64,000 bases of DNA from NCBI GenBank assembly GCA_002371465.1, contig DFIU01000006.1, forward strand, positions 40,172-104,171. Reading direction: 5' to 3'. Shown here one piece after another: positions 1 to 9,188 of the stretch. Position 1 is the stretch's first letter. Each line of letters starts with the position of its first letter. A program made the position numbers and the translations under genes. The stretch is from Lachnospiraceae bacterium UBA3689 (GTDB lineage: Bacteria > Bacillota > Clostridia > Lachnospirales > Lachnospiraceae). The notes beneath the pieces are model-generated. The model was not told where the DNA came from and made no database searches. It saw only the letters and a list, made by a program, of their open reading frames with translations.

Positions 1-751
1 CCTTGGGCAGGATCTTCTGCGCCGCCGTCAGGATCTTGATCGCCCTGGCATAGTCCTGCTCATTTTGCGGATTGCCCGCCTGGGCCAGGATGTCCTCCTT
101 ATATTGTTTCGCCATGGTTTCCGCCTTTTCTTCCGCTTCCTTGTAGTGGCGGTCGATGGACGAAACATTGGCATAGCCCGCCATCGCCTGGGCGTAGTCC
201 CCCTTCTGGTCCGCATCCACCGCCAGGGCATAGGCAGCCTTGGAATCCTTTAAGCCTGCCAGGTCCTTGAGATGGGGCGCGACTCCATTTGCCGGAAATT
301 CCAGCTGCTGCAGAAGCTTCATCTCCCCTTCCGCCTGCTCGTAGGTGATCCGATCCTCGTTGTAGTCGTCAAGGACACCGCCTGCGGCGGGACCGGACCG
401 GAAGCGAAGCAAAGACTCCTCCAGCTTTTTCCCTACGACCCGGTCCCGGTAGAAGGTCTGCGCCCCGCTGATATCCGCCTGGCGGACCAGGCGCAGAGTG
501 CGAAGAGCCGGCGAGTAGCGGCTGTAGGCAAAGATCCCCACCGCCGCCAGGGCTCCCAGAATCAGGACCGCCTTTGCCGCGGTGTGCCGTCTTCTGGTCT
601 CAAGCCGCTGCCTCTGCTGTTGCCTTTGATAAACCTTATGGCGCTCCTCATCATCCGGGTCATCCCTCCTTCCTGCCCGGGGAGCTCCGCAGACAAAACA
701 GTAAAGAGCCTCATCCTTGAGCGGGGTTCCGCATTCCTTACAGGTTCTCAT
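1..751 (-). CDS. Zinc-ribbon membrane protein, partial (C-terminus outside window)
   Basis: The frame is open from an ATG at 751 to the window edge, so at least 250 residues are present and the C-terminus is missing. The N-terminus is a zinc ribbon with two CxxC knuckles (C4/C7 and C18/C21, 'TCKECG' and 'YCFVCG'). A charged Arg/Gln-rich stretch (about 28-56) precedes one membrane segment (about 59-78). The outer part is alpha-helical in character with TPR-like spacing (for example 'AYALAVDADQKGDYAQAM'). This build, ribbon plus one membrane helix plus an extracellular helical domain, is common in Bacillota proteins of unknown function. It starts 31 nt after the YfcE-like gene on the same strand, with a GGGGGAAG ribosome site, so it is probably the last gene of that operon. 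No catalytic role can be assigned. Confidence 0.75.
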   Translation of the reverse strand, partial: MRTCKECGTPLKDEALYCFVCGAPRAGRRDDPDDEERHKVYQRQQQRQRLETRRRHTAAKAVLILGALAAVGIFAYSRYSPALRTLRLVRQADISGAQTFYRDRVVGKKLEESLLRFRSGPAAGGVLDDYNEDRITYEQAEGEMKLLQQLEFPANGVAPHLKDLAGLKDSKAAYALAVDADQKGDYAQAMAGYANVSSIDRHYKEAEEKAETMAKQYKEDILAQAGNPQNEQDYARAIKILTAAQKILPK

Positions 752-782
752 CAATCTTCCCCCTTCCCAAACTTACCGCTGA

Positions 783-1337
783 TCAGGCACCATAGTCAAA
801 GGATAAATAGGTGGCGGCGTCCTCCAGGCGCTTCCAGCTAAAATGCGCCCCCTCCCAGATCATATAACTTCTGGGACTGTCCTCCTTGGGGATCGAGACC
901 GATCCCGGATTGAGGTAGAGGAAATGCTCGTGCTGGGTACACTTCGGCACATGGGTGTGGCCGTTTAACAGAATATCCCCGTCCTTAAGGGGCGGCGGGG
1001 TCAGCTCCCCGTAGTGGTGTCCGTGGGTCGCATAGATGATATTTCTGTCCCCCATGGGCAGGAGAGCGTAGTCCGCCAGGACCGGAAAATCAAGGACCAT
1101 CTGGTCCACTTCCGCCTCGCAGTTGCCCCGGATGGCAAGGATGTCGTCCTTCCGCTCATTTAAAAGGGCAATCACTTTCTTTGGGGCGTAGCCGTCGGGC
1201 AGATCATTTCTGGGTCCGTGATAGAGCAGATCCCCTAAAAGCAGCAGGCGGTCCGCCCCTTCCTCGTCATATCGTTTGATCATCAGATCCGCGTAAGCTG
1301 CGGATCCATGTATATCGGACGCAATCATCCACTTCAT
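783..1337 (-). CDS. YfcE/MJ0936-family metallophosphodiesterase
   Basis: The protein has 184 residues, the usual size of YfcE-type enzymes, which hydrolyse phosphodiesters with two bound metals. Calcineurin-like motifs are visible in order: 'SDIHGS' (D8, H10), 'LLGDLLYHG', 'GNCE' near 71, 'THGHHYG' and 'LNGHTHVP', so the metal ligands appear complete. The start ATG overlaps the stop of the upstream AgcS symporter by 4 nt, indicating translational coupling. The natural substrate of this family is generally unknown, and the amino-acid transporter next to it does not reveal it. Confidence 0.88.
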   Translation of the reverse strand: MKWMIASDIHGSAAYADLMIKRYDEEGADRLLLLGDLLYHGPRNDLPDGYAPKKVIALLNERKDDILAIRGNCEAEVDQMVLDFPVLADYALLPMGDRNIIYATHGHHYGELTPPPLKDGDILLNGHTHVPKCTQHEHFLYLNPGSVSIPKEDSPRSYMIWEGAHFSWKRLEDAATYLSFDYGA

Positions 1338-2752
1338 AACCGGTTCTCCTTTTTTTCTTTTTTCTTTCTCATCAGTACCCTCTGGTAGCGCTCCGTCTCC
1401 TTTGCAGCCACACCGCTTAAGACGAGGAGGGAAATCAGGTTGGGAATGGCCATCAGGGCATTCATGATATCGGAAATATTCCAGACCAGGTCCAGGGACT
1501 GGGTCGCCCCCACGAAAACGATCAGGGAATAGACGATCCGGTAGCCCATGATCAGGCGGCGGTTGCCGCGGACCAGGTATTCATAGGACTTCTCCCCCTG
1601 ATATTCCCATCCGATGATGGTCGAGAAGGCGAATAGAATGATGCTGATTGAAACCAGCCATCTGCCTAAAGGACCGACCGCTGATTCAAATGCCGCCATG
1701 GTCAGGGCGACACCCTTTAGGGGCAGCCCGTCCGGGCCGACCATCCCCAGAACGCCGGAAGCGGCAATCGCAAGACCGGTGATGGTGCAGACCACGATGG
1801 TGTCAAAGAAGATGCCGGTCTCCGAGATATAGCCCTGCTGAACCGGATCATCGGTCGCCGAAGCGGAAGCCGCAATCGCGGCAGAGCCCAGGCCCGCCTC
1901 ATTGGAAAAGACGCCCCGGGCAATGCCGTAGCGAATCGAATTCATCAGCGTCGCCGTAATGGTTCCTAACACGCCGCCCCCGATCGCCCTGGGATTAAAT
2001 GCCATGACAAAGATCTGCTCCATGCCCGTCGGCAGGTTGCGGTAGTTGACCGCAATGACGACAACGCCCATGACCGTATAGAAAACTGCCATGAGGGGCA
2101 CAATGACCGAAGAGACTTTGAAGATGCTCTGAATGCCGCCGACTACGACCAGGAGGGTCAGGGCGGTCAGAATAAGCCCCGTGATCCAGGTCGGCAGGCG
2201 GAAAGACTGGCGGACGGCGCTGGCAATGGAGTTTGCCTGGGACAGATTGCCAATCCCAAAAGAGGCAAGAGCCGCAAAAAAGGCAAAGAGAGCGGCTAAG
2301 ATAAGACCAAACCGTTTATTGCGAAAGCCATTTTTCATGGTATACATGGGGCCGCCCGCCATCTCGCCGCCCGCGTTTTTCTCGCGGTACTTAAAGGCAA
2401 GCATACACTCCGTGTACTTGGTGCTAAAACCGAAGAAGGCGGAGATCCACATCCAGACGAGGGCGCCCGGACCGCCGGAGTACATGGCGGTCGCCACGCC
2501 GATGATATTGCCGGTTCCGATCGTCGCGGCGAGGGTCGTCATCAGGGCCGCAAAGGCGGAGACATCCCCGTTCTTGCCGCTCTTTCTCGCCTCCGGGCTC
2601 AGGACGCTTTTTAAGGCATAGCCCAGGTTCCGCACCGGTACGAATTTCAGCCGGAAGGACAGGAAGACCCCCGTCCCGACTAAGAGGATCAGCATGACCG
2701 GTCCCCAGACCGCGTTGTCGATCCTTGTTACAAGTTCATTGAGCTGGTCCAT
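1334..2752 (-). CDS. AgcS-family alanine/glycine:cation symporter
   Basis: The protein has 472 residues with about ten hydrophobic segments and the AgcS (AlsT/DagA) signatures, including 'TTLAATIGTGNIIGVATA' near 75 and 'GVFSNEAGLGSAAIAASA' near 280. This family imports alanine or glycine with Na+ or H+. The C-terminus is very basic ('MRKKKEKKENRL'). The gene starts at the base where the YesL-like gene stops and overlaps the following phosphodiesterase gene by 4 nt, so the genes are tightly co-transcribed. The exact amino acid cannot be read from sequence. Confidence 0.92.
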   Translation of the reverse strand: MDQLNELVTRIDNAVWGPVMLILLVGTGVFLSFRLKFVPVRNLGYALKSVLSPEARKSGKNGDVSAFAALMTTLAATIGTGNIIGVATAMYSGGPGALVWMWISAFFGFSTKYTECMLAFKYREKNAGGEMAGGPMYTMKNGFRNKRFGLILAALFAFFAALASFGIGNLSQANSIASAVRQSFRLPTWITGLILTALTLLVVVGGIQSIFKVSSVIVPLMAVFYTVMGVVVIAVNYRNLPTGMEQIFVMAFNPRAIGGGVLGTITATLMNSIRYGIARGVFSNEAGLGSAAIAASASATDDPVQQGYISETGIFFDTIVVCTITGLAIAASGVLGMVGPDGLPLKGVALTMAAFESAVGPLGRWLVSISIILFAFSTIIGWEYQGEKSYEYLVRGNRRLIMGYRIVYSLIVFVGATQSLDLVWNISDIMNALMAIPNLISLLVLSGVAAKETERYQRVLMRKKKEKKENRL

Positions 2753-3369
2753 TATTGATCCCCTTCCATTTCCTTAAAGACCCGATTTAAAAGCGCCATG
2801 ATGATGACAGCCGGAACCGAAAACCCGAACATGACCATAAGGGGCATCAGGTAGAGCCAGAAGCTGTAGAGCAAAAGCCCCCAGACCAAAAGCAGGATCG
2901 CCAGGGCCAGGGATCTGGGAAGCCGGATGAGGCCGGTCAGCCAGGCGTTTTTTAAAGTCTTGCCGATCGGATCGGTGTAGCGGGACAAAAAAGCAAAGGT
3001 ATAGGCCATGCCGACCAGAAGGATCAGGGCGAGGATAGCAAAGAGGACCAGAAATGCCGCTCCCATGCCGCTCCTCCTTAAGATCACAAAGTCAAGTACG
3101 CCGACCAGGATGACCGCAAGGTAGATCAGCCAGATCAGGGTCGCTTCCTTAAAATTTTGCTTAAAGGAGTGGAAATATTCCTTGGTCACCGCCCCCTCCC
3201 GGTCCCTGATGATCTTTAAGGCACAATAATCAAGCGCCGTAAAGGCAGCCCCCGCCGTGATCACCGGCAGACAGAGCACAAGGGTCAGCAGGTTTAAGTA
3301 AAAGAGGTTAAAGACCTTGGCAAAAAATTCCGTCACCGGTCCGTCCACTTTAAATAGATTTCTGAACAA
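2752..3369 (-). CDS. YesL-like (DUF624) membrane protein
   Basis: The protein has 205 residues with four to five membrane segments and the DUF624/YesL opening 'FKVDGPVTEFFAKVFNLFYLNLLTLVLCLPVITAGAA' region (residues 6-42). YesL proteins often sit beside carbohydrate ABC transporters, but their biochemical role is unknown. Here the gene lies between the DUF815 ATPase (3 nt upstream) and an amino-acid symporter (1 nt overlap), an unusual setting for this family. The start is the first ATG of the frame. No regulation of its own is visible. Confidence 0.85.
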   Translation of the reverse strand: MFRNLFKVDGPVTEFFAKVFNLFYLNLLTLVLCLPVITAGAAFTALDYCALKIIRDREGAVTKEYFHSFKQNFKEATLIWLIYLAVILVGVLDFVILRRSGMGAAFLVLFAILALILLVGMAYTFAFLSRYTDPIGKTLKNAWLTGLIRLPRSLALAILLLVWGLLLYSFWLYLMPLMVMFGFSVPAVIIMALLNRVFKEMEGDQ

Positions 3370-3372
3370 GGC

Positions 3373-4689
3373 TCAATGCTCCTTTGCCCTACCGGCGATC
3401 TGATCGATGAACTGCTGCGCCGCCCGGCCCGAGAAGCCGCCGTGCTGCAGCTCCCACCTGGTCGCTTCCTTCTTCAGCTCATCCTCCGGCAGGTCGATCT
3501 CCGGGTACTTTTTCGCCAGAGCCGTCACGATCTCATAGTACTCCTTCTGGTTGGGCTTAAAGTAGCCGATCGAGCAGCCGAAACGCGCGGCAAGGGACAG
3601 CTTCTCCTGGATGGTGTCGTTGCGGTGCAGGTCGTCATTTTCCGCCTCCGCCCTCCGGTCGTTCCAGGATTCCCTTACCAGGTGACGGCGGTTGGAGGTC
3701 GCGTAGATCAGAACATTGTCCGGCCGGGTCTCCAGCCCCCCTTCGATCACCGCCTTCAGGTACTTGTACTCCGTCTCCCCCTCGTCAAAGGACAGGTCGT
3801 CCATGAAAATGATGAAGCGGTAGTTGCGGTTCTTGATCTCGTTGATGATGCGGGACAGGTACTGAAATTCGTGCTTGTAAACTTCGATCATCCGCAGCCC
3901 CCGGTCATAGTACTCATTTAAAATCGCCTTGACCGAAGTCGACTTGCCGGTGCCTGCGTCCCCGTAGAGGAGGACGTTGTTGGCGTGCCTGCCGGAGACA
4001 AAAGCCTCTGTATTTTCCGTCAGCTTCTCTTTTTGCAGCTCGTAGCCGATGAGGTCGGACAGTCTCATATCCCCGGTCGCCGTGATCGGCTCCAGGATAC
4101 TGACCCCGTCCCCATGATCCGCGACCCGGAAAGCCTTGTTAAGCCCCAGCTTGCCCACGCCATAGTCCCTGTAAAAACCGGTTACGATGGAATACAGCTC
4201 CTCCGCATCCTTAGCCTCTTCGATGTTTCCGCTTAAAAGCCGGACCTTGTCGCTGACGCTGCGGTTAAAAATGCGCTCCTCCTTGACCACTGCCCGATAG
4301 TGTTCGATGATCGTAAAGCAGTTGATCCCCAGTTCCTCTTCCAGAATACCGAAATCATAGTCAAAGAGCTGCTTAAAAATGGCAAGATCGCTCTTGGCAA
4401 ATTCCGCAACCGTCCCCTCCGAAGCGCCCACCTTCTCCGAAACTAAAGAAAAGGGGACTTCCGTTGTCGCCAGCAGGTAGGCAAGGTAATTGTGCCAGAG
4501 ATTGCCGTTAAAGCCGTACCGCGTCGCCACGTCCAAAAGGCGGTGAATCTGATCGTAGATCTCCCCGACCAGGTCCTCCTTCTCATAGGCTCCGCTGCTG
4601 AACCTGCGGCAGATATCGGAAAGCCGGCAGAGAATGCTGTCCTTGGGGATGGATCGGTAGATCACCAGTTTTGCTGTCAGCCGATACAT
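3373..4689 (-). CDS. DUF815 family AAA ATPase
   Basis: The protein has 438 residues, near the usual size for DUF815. It carries a Walker A motif 'LLYGDAGTGKST' at about 241-252, a Walker B-like 'FIIFMDDLSF' near 293, and the downstream 'YATSNRRHLVRE', which resembles a sensor region of AAA+ proteins. The N-terminal 200 residues are helical and family-specific. The protein should be a cytosolic ATPase of unknown client. The start follows a strong AGGAGG site. It is the first gene of the five-gene operon that runs to the left edge of the window. Confidence 0.88.
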   Translation of the reverse strand: MYRLTAKLVIYRSIPKDSILCRLSDICRRFSSGAYEKEDLVGEIYDQIHRLLDVATRYGFNGNLWHNYLAYLLATTEVPFSLVSEKVGASEGTVAEFAKSDLAIFKQLFDYDFGILEEELGINCFTIIEHYRAVVKEERIFNRSVSDKVRLLSGNIEEAKDAEELYSIVTGFYRDYGVGKLGLNKAFRVADHGDGVSILEPITATGDMRLSDLIGYELQKEKLTENTEAFVSGRHANNVLLYGDAGTGKSTSVKAILNEYYDRGLRMIEVYKHEFQYLSRIINEIKNRNYRFIIFMDDLSFDEGETEYKYLKAVIEGGLETRPDNVLIYATSNRRHLVRESWNDRRAEAENDDLHRNDTIQEKLSLAARFGCSIGYFKPNQKEYYEIVTALAKKYPEIDLPEDELKKEATRWELQHGGFSGRAAQQFIDQIAGRAKEH

Positions 4690-4846
4690 AAAACTTCCTC
4701 CTGAAAGCGCCGCCCCGGGCCGGCTCCTTTTGCGGCAGAATGAGTCGCAGAGAGAGCCCTCCCGGGGTCAGCATTATCATAATCTGTTTTATTGTATCAT
4801 TGCAGCCGATAAAATTCTATACTTCACCGCGCAAAAGCCGGATGGG

Positions 4847-7800
4847 TCAGATTCCTCTGAAGGCAAATTCGAAGTGCAGACGACCGTCCGCTTTCAGTAA
4901 AAATTCCTCCTGGGTCTTGGCACCCCAGCTGTCATCCCCTCCGATTCCCATCTGGGCGAGGGCGCAGCGGATCCAGGTGAAGTGGACCTGGGGCAGCTCA
5001 AAGGCGTGCCTGGCGTTTTCCAGTTCGTGGGGGGACCAGGGCTGGGCGGAAAAGCTCATCTCATCCCCGGCAAAGACCAGACCCCTGCCGTTTTTGTCCG
5101 TGACCTTAGCCCAACGGACCCCGGTCTTAAGACCCGACTCCTGGGGCGTCAGATATTTGGCGACGGATTCAGCCGCCGTCTCCTCGTAGATGCCCAGCCT
5201 AGCTCCCTGGGTCTTATCCGCATAGGTTTCCTCCGGACCCAGACCGTACCATTTCACGCGGTCATAATCCGCGTTCATGCGGAAAATGACGCCGAACTCA
5301 GGCAGGTCTCCCAGCTCCTTTGTCAGGTCATAATCAAGGCTTGTACGAACCGTTCCGTCCCCATAGACACTGTAGGTCAGATCGACCGCGGACGTCGGAA
5401 TAGTCGGCAGCTGGTAGGTGTAGGTGACGTCGAGATGGTCCTCCGCCTCCTCAACTTTGGGGGCGTTGGACAGGTAGGGCATAGAGGCGTCCTTATTGAT
5501 GGCGTAGAGACTCGCCGTCTTCCACTGGGCATAGCGCAGACCGAAGAGGTTGCCGTCGTCGTTGTTGGTCGGCGCCCTCCAGAAGTTGGGCTTGGGGATG
5601 CTCTCCAGCATTTCCCTGCCGCCGTAGTTATAGGAGGTCATGCCCGCTCCGATCAGGGAGAAGAGCACCCGGAAATTATCTCCAACCACGCCCACATTAG
5701 CAAGGCCGTGGACCACTTTGAGTCTCGGGCGGGCATTTTCCTCATCCCTGCCCTCCTTAAAGAGCAGGCCATTGCCGCAGAAGGACCGCTGGATGTCCCC
5801 GGCATAGCGGCCCGCCAGGGTCAGGTTCCGCTCAAGGGCGTCCGTTTCTTTCTCATCACCTTCTACGTTAAAGACTGCCTGTCCGAAGGCGACCTCATAG
5901 CCCTCCTTAGCCCAGGCGGTATCCTCCTTTAAGACAAAGGACAGAGTGATGGCATATTCTCCCGCCTCTTCCGGCAGGGCAAGGGGCAGCTGGACCCGGA
6001 CGCTCTCTCCCGGAGCCGCGGCGATTCCGGTCACCCGGCGGCGCAGGACCTTCTGTCCTTCCTTTTCCAGAAGGACATAGGCGTCATAGACATCGGTATT
6101 GATAAAGAGGTTCTTGTTCCTGACTTCCGCGACAAGACCGCTGTCTTCCCGCTCAATTCTGGCGCTGATCGCCTGATAGTTATACTTGACGGACTGCATC
6201 TTGGGCGAGGGCAGGCGGTCCTTGCCGTAGACGATGCCGTTGCCGCTGAATTCATAGTCACAGGGCCTATCTCCGAAGTCGCCGCCGTAAGCCTGATACT
6301 CCCTGCCGTAGCGGTCCCTGCGGTCGATGGACTGGTCGATGTAGTCCCAGATGAAGCCGCCCTGGTAGAGGGGCTCTGTATCCGCCAGGTCCGTATACTT
6401 GTACATGGCACCGCAGGAATTTCCCATGGCATGGGTGTATTCACAGCAGATGAAGGGGCGGTCCCGGTGGTCTTTGAGGAAGTCCTTAATCTGGTCCACC
6501 GGCGGGTACATCATTGATTCCATATCGGTCGTGTCATTGTAGCGGCGATCGTGGGCGATGCCCTCATAGTGGACCAGGCGGCTGTCGTCCAGCTCCCGGA
6601 ATTTCTGACTCATCCGGTAAATGACGCTGCCGCCGTAGGATTCATTGCCGCAGGACCAGATGACGATGGAGGGATGGTTCTTGTCCCGCTGGTAGCAGGA
6701 GTTGACGCGGTCCAGCATTGCCGCCCGGTAATTTTCCCGATCTCCCGGCAGGGCATAGGATTCTTCCCTTAAGCCGCGGGCGATGGCGTCCCAGACGCCG
6801 TGGGTCTCCATGTTGTTCTCAGCGATCAGATAAAAGCCCAGTTCGTCCGCCAGCTCATAGAGATAGGAAACGTCAGGATAGTGGCTGGTCCGGATCGCGT
6901 TGATGTTGTGCCGCTTCATGGTCAGGAGGTCCTGGCGGATCTCCTCTTTGGTGATCGCCCGGCCCGTCTTGGAGCTGAAGTCGTGGCGGTCGACGCCCCG
7001 GAAGACGATCCGCTTGCCGTTGATCTTCATGAGGGTGTCCTTCAGTTCAAAGCGGCGGAAGCCAACCTTGACCGGAATGACTTCCTGCAGGACACCTTCC
7101 GTGTCCTGAACCTCAATCTCCAGGTCATAGAGGTTGGGTTCCTCGGCACTCCAAAGCAGCGGTTCCTCTACCTTTAAGGAGACCTTCTCTTTCAGCGGAA
7201 GTGTCAGCTCCCTGGTTAAAACCGGGTTGCCTTCAAAACTTAAGGTCAGGCGGGCGCTGCCCTCTCCTTCCGAAAGGCAGGAGAAGTCCAGAGATCCGGA
7301 CATAAAATCATCCGCAAGCGGGGTCCGGATGGTCAGATCCCGGATGTGGGTCTTAGGCGTAGCGTAGAGATAGACGCTTCGGTAAATGCCCGAAAAGCGG
7401 AAGAAGTCCTGATCCTCGGTCCAGGAACCGGATGTGAAGCGGAAGACCCGAGCCGCCAGTTTATTCTCCCCATCCTTCAGATAGGGGGTCAGTTCATACT
7501 CGGAAGGATCAAAGCTGTTCTCGCTGTAACCCAGATAGTGGCCGTTGAGCCAGACCGCAATGCCGCTCTCCGCCCCCTGGAAGGATACAAAGACCCGCTT
7601 GTCCTTCATATTGTCAGGCAGGTAAAAATATTTGACATAGCTTGCCGTTGGATTAAAGGCGGTCGGAACCTGGCCCGGTTCGACCTCCTCGCTGCCGTCC
7701 CAGGGGTACTGGGTGTTGCAGTACTGGGGAACGCCGTAGCCCTCCATCTCAATGTGGGCGGGTACCCGGATCGTATCCCAGGTGTGGCAGTCAAATTCTT

Positions 7801-8002
7801 CCCTTTCAAAGTCCCTGGGAGCGGCGTCCGGATTCTTCGCGTAGGCGAATTTCCAAAGGCCGTCCAAAGAGTAGCGGAAGCTGGTCATATCAAGACTTGC
7901 TTCCCTCCTGGACGCGAACCAGACATGGTCGGAATGAGCCTTCACCCGGCCCTCTCCGAATCGTTCCGGGTCGCTGATGATCGTTCTGTCAAAATCAGCC
8001 AT
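4847..8002 (-). CDS. lacZ: Beta-galactosidase, GH2 (LacZ type)
   Basis: The protein has 1051 residues, the length of LacZ-type GH2 enzymes, and hydrolyses lactose to glucose and galactose in the cytosol. The layout is sugar-binding domain (about 50-215), immunoglobulin-like domain, TIM barrel with 'RTSHYPD' and the acid/base motif 'IVIWSCGNES', then the nucleophile motif 'PFICCEYTHAMGNS', and the C-terminal beta-sandwich ('NFWRAPTNNDDG'). There is no signal peptide. Start: ATG after AGGAGG. It is the last gene of the gal/lac locus, 235 nt after araC, with a 37-bp repeat array in the gap. The released galactose feeds the galK, galT and galE products encoded upstream. Confidence 0.97.
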   Translation of the reverse strand: MADFDRTIISDPERFGEGRVKAHSDHVWFASRREASLDMTSFRYSLDGLWKFAYAKNPDAAPRDFEREEFDCHTWDTIRVPAHIEMEGYGVPQYCNTQYPWDGSEEVEPGQVPTAFNPTASYVKYFYLPDNMKDKRVFVSFQGAESGIAVWLNGHYLGYSENSFDPSEYELTPYLKDGENKLAARVFRFTSGSWTEDQDFFRFSGIYRSVYLYATPKTHIRDLTIRTPLADDFMSGSLDFSCLSEGEGSARLTLSFEGNPVLTRELTLPLKEKVSLKVEEPLLWSAEEPNLYDLEIEVQDTEGVLQEVIPVKVGFRRFELKDTLMKINGKRIVFRGVDRHDFSSKTGRAITKEEIRQDLLTMKRHNINAIRTSHYPDVSYLYELADELGFYLIAENNMETHGVWDAIARGLREESYALPGDRENYRAAMLDRVNSCYQRDKNHPSIVIWSCGNESYGGSVIYRMSQKFRELDDSRLVHYEGIAHDRRYNDTTDMESMMYPPVDQIKDFLKDHRDRPFICCEYTHAMGNSCGAMYKYTDLADTEPLYQGGFIWDYIDQSIDRRDRYGREYQAYGGDFGDRPCDYEFSGNGIVYGKDRLPSPKMQSVKYNYQAISARIEREDSGLVAEVRNKNLFINTDVYDAYVLLEKEGQKVLRRRVTGIAAAPGESVRVQLPLALPEEAGEYAITLSFVLKEDTAWAKEGYEVAFGQAVFNVEGDEKETDALERNLTLAGRYAGDIQRSFCGNGLLFKEGRDEENARPRLKVVHGLANVGVVGDNFRVLFSLIGAGMTSYNYGGREMLESIPKPNFWRAPTNNDDGNLFGLRYAQWKTASLYAINKDASMPYLSNAPKVEEAEDHLDVTYTYQLPTIPTSAVDLTYSVYGDGTVRTSLDYDLTKELGDLPEFGVIFRMNADYDRVKWYGLGPEETYADKTQGARLGIYEETAAESVAKYLTPQESGLKTGVRWAKVTDKNGRGLVFAGDEMSFSAQPWSPHELENARHAFELPQVHFTWIRCALAQMGIGGDDSWGAKTQEEFLLKADGRLHFEFAFRGI

Positions 8003-8141
8003 TTCAGATACCTCCTGTCGGCATAAAACTCCTGATTATGACCAAATCATAGCAGGAATCCACTTCCGTTTTTTTGCATTCCTGACCAGAAACCGTGCGT
8101 TTTATCCCATCAAATCCCCTATATTTTTTTACTTTCCGTCA

Positions 8142-8252
8142 CTGCAGATCCTTAAGAATCTTCTATAAATCATCGTCGCTACAGATCGTTAAGAACCTTT
8201 TACAAACCATCGTCCATGCAGATCGCCAGAGACCTTTCACAAAACATCGTCG
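8142..8252 (-). repeat. 37-bp tandem repeat, 3 diverged copies
   Basis: Three units (8142-8178, 8179-8215, 8216-8252) follow each other without indels. Units 1 and 2 agree at 30 of 37 positions and units 2 and 3 at 27 of 37. The last unit covers the final codons and stop of araC. Read on the minus strand, each unit contains GACGAT followed two codons later by a stop (TGA, TAA, TAG), so the array looks like copies of the gene's tail. Confidence 0.8.
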
Positions 8253-9187
8253 GTCCAGCCCCTCAAGGCCTTAACCCTCAGGCCGCTGGTGTGCTCGGTA
8301 TTAACGTGTCTCTTCTTCCACCTTAGGGGAGAGTCATCCATAAAATGCCGGAAGTTGCGGTTGAAGGTCGACAGGGTGGTAAAGCCCGCCTTCTCCGCGA
8401 CCAGGTCCACCGGAAAATCTGTCTTCAAAAGCATGGTACATGCCTGCTGAATCCGGATCATATTGAGGTAATCGGCGGGGGACATATTCATGCACTCCTT
8501 GAAGATTCTCCGGAAATGGGTCTCCGATACATGGAAACTGCCCGCCAGATCCCCAATGGTCAGGGGTTCCGAAAAATGCTTCTGGATAAAGTCAAGAACG
8601 CCCCGGATCTGCTGCTTGCTGTGCCGGTGTTCCTCGTCCGGATTAGCCTGGTCATAAGCCCGGTTGTTTCTTGCCGTCGCCATCAGGATCTGCATGACAT
8701 AGGCGTTGATCATTTCCCGGGCGTAGGGCTCATTTTTCTCCCTTTCCCGCAGGATGCCCTCTGCCGCAGAGACAATTTCCGGACACTGGTCCGCCTCTTC
8801 CAGAAAATATCGGACACCGATCCGGTTCTCGGTCTTTGCAAGGAACTGGGGATCATCTGGAAATGCCCGCAGCAGATAGCTGTGGGCGTCGATGAAGACA
8901 TAGCTCCAGAGGGAATAGGCCCCCGGCTCATTGACCGTATTGTGGGGGACATTCTGGGGGACGACCGAAACCATGCCCGCATGGTAGGGAATTTCCTCCT
9001 CTTCGTAGATCATCTTCCCGCTGCCCTCCAGGCAGACACCCACCTCCATCACATTGTGAAAATGCAGGTTGGGAGCACCCTTGCCGTAGACCCGCCTCCA
9101 CGCCTCGCCGCCGAAAGCAAGGACCGGGTCCCGCTGCGGCATATCGTAGAAGCGAAAGTCCAGGGGCTGCTGCTTCGTCTTGGCCAT
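8237..9187 (-). CDS. AraC-family regulator of the lactose/galactose locus
   Basis: The protein has 316 residues: an N-terminal cupin-like sensor ('FHNVMEVGVCLEGSGKMIYE', about 45-64, then 'GMVSVVPQNVPH') and two C-terminal helix-turn-helix motifs ('LTIGDLAGSFHVSETHFRRIF', then 'VDLVAEKAGFTTLSTFNRNF'). The chosen ATG at 9187 lies 2 nt beyond the galE stop, with GGAG six bases upstream. A longer frame from 9253 would run into galE and has no ribosome site. Its place between galE and lacZ suggests a transcription activator of these genes that responds to a sugar. The ligand is not known. Confidence 0.93.
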   Translation of the reverse strand: MAKTKQQPLDFRFYDMPQRDPVLAFGGEAWRRVYGKGAPNLHFHNVMEVGVCLEGSGKMIYEEEEIPYHAGMVSVVPQNVPHNTVNEPGAYSLWSYVFIDAHSYLLRAFPDDPQFLAKTENRIGVRYFLEEADQCPEIVSAAEGILREREKNEPYAREMINAYVMQILMATARNNRAYDQANPDEEHRHSKQQIRGVLDFIQKHFSEPLTIGDLAGSFHVSETHFRRIFKECMNMSPADYLNMIRIQQACTMLLKTDFPVDLVAEKAGFTTLSTFNRNFRHFMDDSPLRWKKRHVNTEHTSGLRVKALRGWTDDVL

Positions 9188-9188
9188 A

